From positions 12,604,735-12,668,734 of the forward strand of contig NC_089325.1 of NCBI RefSeq assembly GCF_036669915.1: a stretch of 64,000 nt of DNA, read 5' to 3'. Below, piece after piece: positions 46,201-55,922 of the stretch. Every line of letters starts with the position of its first letter. The first letter of the stretch is position 1. The position numbers were made by a program, and so were the translations under genes. A model generated the notes under the pieces. That model did not search any database. It saw only the letters and a list, made by a program, of their open reading frames with translations, and had not been told where the DNA came from. The stretch is from Pocillopora verrucosa (Eukaryota; Cnidaria; Anthozoa; Scleractinia; Pocilloporidae).

Positions 46201-49200
46201 TTTGAATGTTAACCTCTTCTTGGAACTTAAAAATGTTGCAGCTCTCTCTGCTCAAGGATCAACATTCAACAGTACATTTTCCAAAATTCCTCCAGTGGTA
46301 AATTCACCACATTCAGAATCAATTGCAGACAATCAACACAGGATTGATTAAAGAACACCTATAAAAGGCTTAACAATTCAAACAAAAGTTGATAGAAAAT
46401 AAACAAATATGCATTCAGAGAGACCCACCTGATGAACAGTAGTTTCACTGGTTACATGTAAAGCTTTCTCAGTCTCAAGTGGAAGGAAAAATGATGTCCG
46501 CTGAGAAGTCTATGAGATAAGACTCAAGATTAGCTCTCTATTTGATGAAAGGACAAGGCTGTGTTGAAACCTTCAAAATGATATTTCCAGCTTTAATGTC
46601 TAAATAAAGCAGTGCTCCAAGCTGCAACTGCTTTGCTTACAGAGACCAGAAGTAACGATTTTGTTACACTATTGGCAGTATTAATTGCTAGTTCAGCAGT
46701 CATCCAATCAGCTGTTTTTTTTTGTGTTTTGACTAAATCTTTACTACGATCTAAGTAAGTGGAATGGTGGCCTTATGCTTAACCCTTTACCTCCAACCCA
46801 TGAGTGACCAAGACAGAATTTCTCCTTACAATATCAATACAACATGAACCAGATAAGTGATGAGGTTAAGGAAAAATATCAATTTGGGGATAATTAGTTG
46901 ATCCAATACTAAATTATCTCAACTAACAATATAAGAATTGTATGGTTGACAGCGAGGAGGATTACAAATTTGATCTGGGAGTGAAAAGGTTAAAGTGATG
47001 GACTATGGATGGGAGGTTCAGGTTTGAAATCCATCTGGGTCAATGTGTTATGCTCTTGAGCAAGACACTTACATGTACCTCTCACAGTGCTTCTCTCCAC
47101 CCAGGAGTAAAATGGGTACTTGCGAATTGTTAAGAAAGCTTGGCGAAAAGCTAGGGAGTAATCTTGCAATGGACTAGCATCCCACCCAGAGAGGGGGGAG
47201 GGGGTGGTGATACTCCTTATTGCTTCATGCTAAGGAAACTGAGATAAACCTTTGTTGCATGGGCCACTGGCCTTGAGAACAGATTTTACCTTTAACTTAA
47301 TATAATTACAATCACCTTCTGATTCAGATCATCATCATCCTTTGACTTTACAGCAGTCTGAAAAATTGACAGAGGTCTCTCTCCTTCGATGATGTGGATT
47401 GGTCGGAGTAAGTTCATATTAACACGGATAAAGCCTTGGTATGTGTCCTCAGTCCTCTGGCAAAAAAAACAAGCTTTGGATCAGAAAATATAGAGCAAAC
47501 TTTAAGGGGGGTCTTGATGGAGAAAGAAAAATCTAATTGCTAATTCTCCCCTTCAGCTTTTATACAATTCCTTGAAAATAAGTTGGGAGAATTTGGTGTT
47601 AGCTCAAAGTAACAACTTCTACCTGACAAGTTTGGGTTTTCTCATTTGCTGTTTGCTGGATAATGTATAGATAAGATAATGAGAAGTTTCATGTGAATCA
47701 CCTCTGAGAGGTAAAGAGTTAAAATTTTGACCACTTAATTGCTAATGGTTTATTTCTCTCCATTATGGTTAAAAGAATTTTTTTACTGCATTTTTTCTTT
47801 GACTAGCCCCTTATAATTTGTCCATTTTTATGGCTAACAGCTAATTTTTTTTTATTCTTTTACAGTTATGAGTAAACCCCAATGAGACCCTCTTTAACTG
47901 TTCAACCCCTAAGAGTGACCAAATTCTAATTTCTCCTTACATTACCACCCCTGCATCAAACATTAAGGCCATGAGAATCAAGGAAATGATCACCAACTTA
48001 GAAAGCTCTTGATTTTCAAGCAAATTCTCCTCATCAGCGCTTGAGGAAATGTACATAGAACAGTAAGGAGAATATGCAAACTGATGATAGGGTGTAAAGG
48101 GTTGACGCACTTACAGTTCTGACGTCAGGCTCTGGTTGTGTGAAGGTTGGATAAACCTGTCCACAGGATAAATCTCTTTCTGGTGGATAGTGCAGTACAT
48201 TCTGTTAGCACTTATCCACTGGATAGTGATTTATCCACTGGATAGCGATTTATCTGTTGGATAGCATTCTCTGCCCTTCATACAACCTGTCCCAGATTGG
48301 CACTTTTTAATGTATGCTACGCCAAGAATTCAAAATCTATCCACAACAATTACAAATTTGACATGACTAGCTCTCCCAACAATTCAGTAAAAAAACATCA
48401 TGGTTACCATAGACATTATAAGTCCAGTTGTACTTGAATTGTATTCATCAATTTTCTCACGAAGGAGGCTTCCTGTTGGGGAGTCTGTGTACAGAATAAA
48501 CGGTTCTTTCCTCTTCTCTCCCTGTAAAGATTCACAAGAAAGACAACTTCAGTTTGGCTATAAATCATACAGATAGCTATACAACCAAAGGTAACCCTTT
48601 AATTCCCATGTGTGACCAAGATAGAAATTTCTTTTTACAACATCAATAAAATATCGAGCAGAAAGCTGATGAGAGTGAAGGAAAATTCAAATTAGGGGAT
48701 TATTAGTTTATCCAACATCAAATTCTCCAAAACGACATCATATGAATTGTAGGACAGACAGTAAGGAGAATTACAAATGAGATCTTTGGGAGGTAAAGGG
48801 TAAAGAAAAAGCTGTGTATCACTCATTCGCAGATAATTTTAAAGACAGTTGTAACTTGGCTGTATACCAAGTGGAGCCCACAAGTTTGAATAAGATTGAA
48901 CTGGGAGAAATTAAAAACTGATACAGAGAGGAACTGGCCAGAAGGTTGGAGCCTATGGCCCTCCTCCTCCCTCTAGCCACAGAAATAAATAAATGCCTGA
49001 TTTCAGTTCAGGCTTCCTTCAACATTATCCCTTAATATACCATTTTATCCCAGTTAATCTCCTCTCCAACACACTCTAAGTCCCTGAAATGAAATGTATT
49101 TGTGTAACCCAACAAAAAAAACCCTTCACCTAATTACAGCCCAAGTATTATTTCAGGGAGTTAAAATTTACTTTAAATTACACCTTTTTGAGAGAAAAAT

Positions 49201-52200
49201 ATCCAAATTCACTTTCAAATGGGACTTTACCCAAACTGTATAGGAGACCAGGACATTTGCTCTGACTACACAGTCACAAAAAACATATGGACATGCAGGG
49301 ACAGTTTATATACAGCTGCACAAGCACTTAGCCACACTGCCCACTCAAAAGTGATGACATTACCTGATCTACAAGATGCAATGTCTTCATGGTCACCTCA
49401 TCAACTGACATCATTCTTTCATACAGCCAGCCTCCAGTACAGTCTAAATCCACATCCTCTTTGCATCGTCTGTGACAAGTATACTTGCAATCTGTAAACA
49501 CAGAAATAGGAAAATTCCCCTGAATTAACAAAGCTCCCAGCCTCAAAGCTTAATTTACAAAGACTCAATCATCAATTCTTGTGGACAGGAAGTGAAAATG
49601 AAAGCATTAAAACACAATTCTTGAAAGTTTCAAATTTAGCTTCAAAGTGAAATTGTCACCTTACATTTGAGCAGTACTACTGTCACTGTTTTTTTCTTTG
49701 CTTTGGGGTTATTGAAAATGCTCTCGCTCCTATTTAGATCAAAAGAAACCATTGAAGGTGAGCTTTTCAGAGAAAAAAATAACTTGAAGATGCCAGCATA
49801 AACCAGACAGGAACAGTAGGAATGAAAAAAAATTAACATGGATTGAAGAAAGCTGATTGGAAGAAACTAAACCCATCTGAGGGTTTTATTTTATTGTAAA
49901 TAGAAATAGCCTATTTAAGATTATGTGTGCCATTCGTTGAAAATGAAATATATTTACATTTCACTCTAAGAACAGAAAATCAAAAAAAAAATTTTCTTAC
50001 ATTTAGAAATTTTTTACTAGCAACACAGTAAAAATTCCCTGCAGAAAAAAAGGCCTTACTTCAAAGATAGCTCAATAATGACAGTCCATTCTTGAGAAAT
50101 TAAGAAACAAATATTGATTGAAAGCAGACTCAAATGTAAATGACTAAATTGGATGTTAGAAGATGAATAATCTTCTATTTTTAATTAACAAGAGGTGAGA
50201 AGGTGTCAATTTTCTGATTAAATCTCATATTTTGGTCTCCACCCATTAAAAAATTCATTTCTTCACTTATTTTGCCCAATGAGACATTTTGGTTGTTTAA
50301 TAAATGTGTATTTGGTGAAAAAACTTCAGACTTCTCATCCACCACAGTTGATAATGAAAGGATGATTCATCTCTTTTGAAGATTATATCTGATCAAATGG
50401 AAGCCACTGGATTTCAAATTCTTTTAACTGTCACATAAAAAACTCACTACAAAAATGTGGTCCTTTACTGACAGAAAAAAGCAATTTGATCCTTTCTGTA
50501 GTTAAAGGTAATTTTTGATTATTACAAAATTGCATGCAGCTGAACTCACAATGTTTTTTTGCACCATATACTTCTCCTTAAAAATTAATTTTGTCCCAGC
50601 CTTGCCATGCATTTGTACTATAATGACAATGGTCACAAGATGACATTGAAATAACAATTTTTCTGATTACTTTGCAAACTCTCGTGTCTATGTAATATTT
50701 ATTAATTTAATTACAGCTTTATCAATAATAAAATACAGAAGAATGTAAATGAAAAAATTGTGAGGTAAGCATCCCCTTGTCAGTAAAATTATAATATATT
50801 AAACTGTCTTGAGTTTGCGTTTTTTTCATTAAACAAGTGGCTGTCCCTACTGACAAGGGAACATCTCCATTAAAAAAAGAGCACCTACAAATGACAGAGA
50901 CAAAGACAGGTTCTCTGATCTATTACATACGGACCAATACAGGCCGTACATTTTTCACTTCAGTGGACAATTTTAGGGGTCATCAGTAAAATGAACATAA
51001 AAAAATTCTTTTAGCTAACAGTTCCCTTCAAAGAATTTGTTTAGAAGAAGAGAAATATTTTGTTACTTGCCTGGAACTGATCAATAGTTCAAATTTCAAG
51101 GCCAAAGGAAGGTGAAGGAAATTTGTGAATATTGATTAAGATTATGTAATATTGCTTAGGATTCAAAGCTTATGATTTAAAGTTACAATAATATTATAAT
51201 TCAAGTACAGGCACAAGCGCAAATGAAGGTAGATCTTTGTGAATGCAGAAATTAGTTTCAAAACTGCCATAAGACTCTTCTTGTCTTAGAAGAGGAACAA
51301 TTTATACGGATGTTCCACACAATATAATCGACAATTCCAAATTGCACCATCTGCTATTCAAGAGTTTTAGCTATTAAATGGGATGTTTACATGGCAATAA
51401 AGATTTCTTCTGCTGAGAATTTTTTAGGTATACTTAATTAAACATGATTACTGGAGTAAGAAGGAGATCGCCTCTCCCCACCCTCCCCCCCCCCCCTCCA
51501 GCCTCTCTTCTCAACCAATACCCAAGTCAATGAATGCCTCAAAGACCAAACTCATACTAACCACTTAGTGACAAAAAAGGAGTTTCCTTCTACAATATCA
51601 AAACATTTTCAGAAGACACCCACATCCATACTGAGAAATGTTGTTCCATAAAACCCACAAGCAGACATTTAGGTTTCACTTTTTTTTTTATTATAAATTT
51701 TCAATTTAACACTACATCTTTTGCTTGGAAAAAGTTTGTTTTGGCAAGGTAGTGTTGCTTCATCTTATAGCCAAAGCTAAGAGAGGTTTTCATTACTCAC
51801 TCTGTTATGTTTCAGAATTAACAATAGAGCACTGAATCTGCTACAGTTTTATGAATTAAGCAAGCAGTCTCCTAAGACTCCAAACTATTCCTGCTTAACT
51901 TTGCCATCCAGAAGTGACCAAAATACAATTTCTCCTAACAGTGTCAATGAATTTTAAGGCAGAAAGGTAAAAAGAAATGAAAAAAATTATAGCCAGGGGA
52001 TGATCCTGGATTTATTGCCAAATTCTCACAACTAAACTTAAGAAAAATTTGTAACAAACAGGATGGAGAGTTGACAACCAGATCTTAGGAGTTAGGGGTT
52101 TATAAAGACTATTTTTAGCTTCAGTTTGACTCTCCTTAACTTTGGTCTTTGGTCTAGACTTAGACTTTAAAATTTTTCTTATTGAGTTTTAAGTTCATGG

Positions 52201-53575
52201 AAAATAAATTCTGGGTTGGGAAAATTTGAAACACATCTAATCTACATGCCTTTAATATTAGGGGTTTAGGAAATCATCAGCCTCTCATAAACATTTTAAT
52301 TGATAAATGCCTTGCAATAATTAATATTTAATATAGCATGTGAATATTTCTAGCCACTTCAATATTTAAGTGAATTCCTGAACAAGAACCTAACCAATTC
52401 TGGGATAGGGAAATTTGAAAAGCATCTAATATATATGGTTTTAATATTAGGGGTCTAGGAAATCATTTGTCTCTCATAAACATTTTAATTGATAAATGCT
52501 TAGCAATCATTAATATTTTATGTAGCAAGTGAATGTTCCTAATCACTTCAATATTTAAGTGAATTCCCGAACAAGAAAACTAACCAGTTAAAAATAGCTG
52601 GCATCGGTTTACTGAGAACAAGGCAAAAAAACAGTTAAACGGATGAGTGAATTTAACTTGTTTTAAATATTTTTTGCGATCATTACGAGGTATACATTAC
52701 AAGCGAATCATTTGTTATGAGATTAATTCGTAACGTACATATTATTGTACGAGATTCACCTGTGTTTCAGGATCAGCAGATTAGTATTTTCGACCTTACT
52801 TCCCTTGTACTTACCAATGGACTTTGCCAAAGGGGAAAAAAACCTTACTTTCCACTGGTTGATATAGTTCCAGAAGCTACGATCAACATACGTATATGGT
52901 GTGTTTACCTCTTATCGAATTTACAATATGCGCCAACCGGCTGTTGTTGAGCAAACAGCCAGATGTGATACAAACTAGAATTATCCTTTGCTTGCAATTC
53001 AATCCTTAATATGGTGAAGAAACACTTAATAATTACTCACTTTTGCAGCGCACACATTGCTTGAAAAGTCCCCAAATAAACTCTCCACAACAATCGCACC
53101 ATGTAGGATTTCGTAGTTGATGTTGAATAAACGTATGTCCTCTCCCGACATGTCTAACTAGCGCTTTCTCGTCGCTAACATTTTCCGTGGTCACAGATCG
53201 TTTTATGGTGCTTCGTTTCTTAGGTCCTTTCCTATTGACAAAGTTCGAGATGAAATCTTTCACTGGATTACTTGCAGTATGTTTCTCTCCGGGCATATGA
53301 GGTACAGATATGGCGCGATTTCTGTCCCGAACATCGTTCGCCATGTGAGATTTGATTTGAGCACGTTTTCTATCTAGAGAGTTGGGATCTCGAGGTTTCG
53401 TTGCTTCGTTCGAGAACACATCGTCACTTTCCATTTCAAAACCAGTTGATCGTGTTAACAAATAAAGCAAGGCAAACAAACCTCTTTCAAAAATGAGCAA
53501 CAATCTCGAAGTTAACCACTCGAGGATTCTATTCTTGGGCAAATTACGATTGCCGTTCTGCAATTCAGTTCGCAT
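43300..53575 (-). CDS. RASSF: Ras-association domain protein, RASSF1/RASSF5 (NORE1) type, with C1 and SARAH regions
   Basis: Scaffold that binds Ras-like GTPases through its RA domain and MST/Hippo kinases through SARAH. Exons (minus): 53041-53575, 49364-49491, 48408-48521, 47316-47456, 46429-46500, 45895-45985, 45004-45119, 44383-44460 and 43300-43428. They join in frame to 467 aa from the first ATG, or 420 aa from a second ATG at 53434 (MESDDVFSNEA), which I think is the likelier start because the extra segment is hydrophobic and atypical. The C1 zinc finger is complete across exons 1-2: H at the start of HTFIQHQLRNPTW, then CDCC, CKNC, H and two further Cys. The RA domain spans exons 4-7 (GFIRVNMNLLRPI, FFLPLETEKALHVTSETTV, VIVALLKKFKV, EKPLVLRLLWGG). 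SARAH lies in exons 8-9 (FSIPELQNFMKILDKEEEEH, VEEKYRLYKERLEQAL). RASSF1 versus RASSF5 cannot be resolved by eye; one pre-duplication gene is likely. Confidence 0.93.
43457..43680. repeat. Inverted-repeat element, family A (RASSF intron 8)
   Basis: Runs from AACCCTTAAACTCCCATGAG to GTTCCAGGGTT. Shared phrases are GTGACCAAGAGATAATTT, AAATTCTCCGAACTAACATC and CAGTAAGGAGAATTAATAAT. Confidence 0.8.
44656..44864. repeat. Imperfect inverted repeat, about 209 bp (RASSF intron 7)
   Basis: The left arm CATTTTACAGTTG...CAAGCCTTTGATTTGGAGT...AAGGTGACCTTGTTGT pairs imperfectly with the right arm ACAAGGTCACCCTTGGCC...ATTCAAAGGCTTTGCAACC...CAACTGTAAAATG. The arms are about 70 bp around a spacer of about 60 bp. 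MITE-like. Confidence 0.75.
46781..46991. repeat. Inverted-repeat element, family A (RASSF intron 4)
   Basis: Carries AACCCTTTACCTCC, GAGTGACCAAGACAGAATTT, CTCCTTACAATATCAATAC, TTTGGGGATAATTAGTTGATC and the end GGGAGTGAAAAGGTT. One of the more complete copies. Confidence 0.85.
46998..47290 (+). repeat. tRNA-derived SINE
   Basis: Box-B-like AGGTTTGAAATCCATC (47022-47037) is followed by GCTCTTGAGCAAGACACTTA, CTCTCCACCCAGG, a central AATGGGTACTTGCGAAT and the tail GCAATGGACTAGCATCCCACC. It shares this order with the minus-strand copy at 58535-58767 and the interrupted copy at 10935-11425. Confidence 0.75.
47535..47722. repeat. Inverted-repeat element, family B, reverse orientation (RASSF intron 3)
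   Basis: Carries GTTGGGAGAATTTGGTGTTAG, CAACTTCTACCTGACAAG, GCTGTTTGCTGGATAATGTAT and the end GAGGTAAAGAGTT. Confidence 0.7.
47904..48103. repeat. Inverted-repeat element, family C, reverse orientation (RASSF intron 3)
   Basis: Runs from AACCCCTAAGAGTGACC to GGTGTAAAGGGTT and carries GAAAGCTCTTGATTTTCAAG, the complement of the family C centre. Confidence 0.75.
48165..48285. repeat. Short tandem repeat of a TTATCCACTGGATAG unit
   Basis: TTATCCACTGGATAGTGA, TTATCCACTGGATAGCGA and TTATCTGTTGGATAGCAT follow each other at a spacing of about 19 bp. The same motif recurs around 5985-6060. Confidence 0.8.
48593..48801. repeat. Inverted-repeat element, family A (RASSF intron 2)
   Basis: Runs from AACCCTTTAATTCCCATGTG to TGGGAGGTAAAGGGT and carries GACCAAGATAGAAATTTC and CAGTAAGGAGAATTACAAAT. 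Confidence 0.85.
51894..52100. repeat. Inverted-repeat element, family A, degenerate (RASSF intron 1)
   Basis: Carries TTAACTTTGCCATCCAGAAG, GACCAAAATACAATTTCTCC, CAAATTCTCACAACTAAAC and CAGATCTTAGGAGTTAGGGG. Confidence 0.65.
52207..52585. repeat. Direct tandem duplication, period 189 bp (RASSF intron 1)
   Basis: Unit 1 (52207-52395) and unit 2 (52396-52585) both begin AATTCTGGG, share CATAAACATTTTAATTGATAA and CACTTCAATATTTAAGTGAA, and end near GAACAAGAA..CTAACC. By eye they are roughly 85-90 percent identical. Confidence 0.85.
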
Positions 53576-54287
53576 AGGGGCCTATGATAAAACAACTCGA
53601 ATGGAAGACTTGTTTACGGTTGTCACACACATCCTGAAACTGAAACCAGGCTTTCAGCTCGCTAACCGCCATATTCGTCTAGGGTGAAAGATGATCTCTC
53701 CTAGCCAAAGGGGTATGCGTCATTAAACAAATAACAAATCTAATTCTTTCTGGGTGGGGAGGCTAGGGACTCCCATAATTTTCGTGAAACAGTTTGGGAA
53801 TTAAAACTTAGAACGTGAACTGAATCCTTTTTCTGAATATTTGTTGTTGTTGTTGTTTTTTAACAGAGTTTAGAGGGCCGAAAGCTAGCGGTGGAAGACT
53901 TTTATTTTCGAATGAAAATTAATTAAAATTGGTAACCCACTAGTAGAGAAAACTAAGGCCTACTGCGTGCGTAAAACCGCGGTTTGGATTCGACCTCGCG
54001 TAAGTAACCGGTCCGTGGTTTTCAAGAGGTAAATTTTGTGAAATATCCGTAAACTATGAATGGAAATTGATAGATCGAGAACAGTTCTTCTAGAGAATTT
54101 CAGTTTGATAAATTTCGAAAAAAATTATGTAGATTTTAGTTGTGACATTTTGATTTCTCTTTTCCGAGAATTAGCGTTTCGATTGGCAAGGCAGCTAAGG
54201 CGAAACAAGTCATTTGCGAAAAATACTGAACTTAATGACGACGAAGGAAGCCAAATTAAAAATGAAAAAGAGAAAAAGAAAAGAAAA
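53576..54287. promoter_or_regulatory. Upstream region of the RASSF gene, downstream of the SRP RNA gene
   Basis: The RASSF promoter and 5' UTR should lie here, reading leftwards. The SRP RNA gene ends at its right edge, on the same strand. A (GTT)5 microsatellite lies at about 53840-53857. No other feature. Confidence 0.45.
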
Positions 54288-54590
54288 GAATGACAGGGTC
54301 GAGTTCGACTATCTTGGTCGGGCTGTGAGCAACCGCCTATTCACAGGTGCTATCCCACTACTGTTTGACGCGGGAGCTTTTGCCTGCTGTGTTTCCACCC
54401 TGGGCCGGTTCGCTCCTCTTTAACCAACCTGGAGAACTCAGATTCCTCTGTGTTCACCATATTGACGCCAAACTTAGCGCGGACACCCAATCTACATAGA
54501 ACGACTACCCCCAGGAATCCCGCCCTCAAGCCATTCAGCGACCCCAGCCTCCAAGCAGCTGGATTACAGACGTGCGCCACTACGCCCGGC
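54288..54590 (-). ncRNA. Signal recognition particle RNA (7SL)
   Basis: Read on the minus strand, the sequence matches metazoan 7SL RNA end to end at about 300 nt. It starts GCCGGGCGTAGTGGCGCACG, followed by the Alu-domain UGUNR motif within GTCTGTAATCC and GGAGGCTGGGG. Next come ATTGGGTGTCCGCGCTAAGT and CAATATGGTGA, then GAACCGGCCCAGG. The SRP54-binding helix 8 loop is GGAAAC..AGCAGG, followed by AGTAGTGGGATAGCACCTGT. A T-run terminator (TTCTTTTC, near 54284-54290) ends the gene. Upstream (54591-54660) there is a TATA-like CATAAATT about 20-27 nt before the start and CTTCCGG further out, as expected for an RNA polymerase III gene. The RNA scaffolds SRP for cotranslational targeting to the ER. 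A retrocopied pseudogene is possible, but the key loops are intact and no poly(A) tail is seen. Confidence 0.93.
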
Positions 54591-55922
54591 TGATGAAATG
54601 AGCACAAATTTATGGTGTCAATGGTGGTGAGCCTCGACTGCCCGCCGGAAGTAAAAGTGCTCACTTGAAAATATTTTGCTTGCATTTATTCGCTAAATTC
54701 TCAATTTTAATCTGTGAAACAGAAAGATAACTTTAAATATGGAGTTAAATGATCATTTAAGTAAAAAAGTAATCGCGATAGTTAATTGAAATTTATCTTA
54801 TTTGTTGGGCCCCTTTTCCGACGGAAGTCGAAGCTTCATAATCAATAAAATTAAAAAGTTGGATCGGACTCATAAAATGGACAAAGGAACAAATCTCGGC
54901 CGACTGTGACACTTCTCTTTCATGAAAGGCTGTCTGTCTGTTGAGCAAAGAGATTGATCGAGGAGGCCATGGTTGAGGAAAAGCCCTAGTTTACACATTT
55001 GCTTGCTGACTGTTTTCCTATTCCAAAAGCTTCTAATGTAGTTTGCCGTTGAGTAAAAAAAAAAGGGAAAATAATAAATGTCAACGATTTCTATTCAGGA
55101 TAAAGCATCGATCATTTGCTTTAAAATAAAATTGAGCCTATGAACTTATTTAGATATTAGAATTGTGCTAGTTTGACGGTTTAGTTATAGTTAGCAGAGA
55201 GGATACGTCCAAACTTGCCAAATAAAGATTTAAGGAAGTAAAATAAATAAATAAATAACGCAAAGCGAATCGAGCATCTCAGATGCTTGAATTGGCTGAG
55301 CATAACTTAATTTCGATGTGAAGACGAACCTTTGGAACAAATTTTTTTTAAACTAGATTGAATAACGCATTTGGTAACGTTGTAATAAGGAGAAAGTGTA
55401 CGCCATCACAAGGCATGGAATACTCAGTCATTTCTGTCACGCACTCAATAACCAAACACGCTCCCTTGAAAACTCCCCCTTTTAATTTAAAATCATTTAA
55501 GTCTTGATATTTCTAAAATATAAAATACTACGACAACGAGTAATGTTTCTTTTTCTTTTATTGGTTAAGCCTTTTGTTATCCAATAAAGGTGAAATGAAC
55601 ATGAAATCTAATTTCCTCTGATAATCCAATTAAACACTCTAATTGTACTTGGTTGGTTACAATTATGTTTACTAGTACTATCTATGAAAATCAATCACTG
55701 CTTTTTTCTAGCGAAATAATTCTGGAAATATTTTGCAATAAAATATTGTAACCCTTTGATACACACACACACATCAATAGACCTACCCTCCATACATTTC
55801 CTAAAATGCTAACCAGGAAAATTTGTGCAGAAATCAAGAGCTTTTTCAGTGGTGAACATCTCCTTTATTCCCCGCTGTGCCCGAAAGATATTGTTTTAGT
55901 ATTCTGACCGATTGGTCTTATT
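54591..55922. other. Intergenic region between the SRP RNA gene and the 3' end of GNS
   Basis: The first ~80 bp is the SRP RNA promoter. The rest is AT-rich with no gene seen; a partial family C element (55750-55895) abuts the GNS 3' end. Confidence 0.5.
55750..55895. repeat. Inverted-repeat element, family C, partial
   Basis: Carries AACCCTTTGATACACACACAC, ACATTTCCTAAAATGCTAACC, AGGAAAATTTGTGCAGAAATC and AAGAGCTTTTTCAGTGG. It lies in the presumed GNS 3' UTR. Confidence 0.65.

Noticed and set aside
54530-54590. Apparent primate Alu sequence, suggesting human contamination
   Set aside because: Alu derives from 7SL. The similarity continues through the S domain that Alu lacks, and the sequence differs from human 7SL, so it is the host SRP RNA gene.
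54350-54685. 111-codon minus-strand ORF and the overlapping plus-strand ORF at 54214-54423
   Set aside because: These are chance reading frames over the SRP RNA gene and its promoter.
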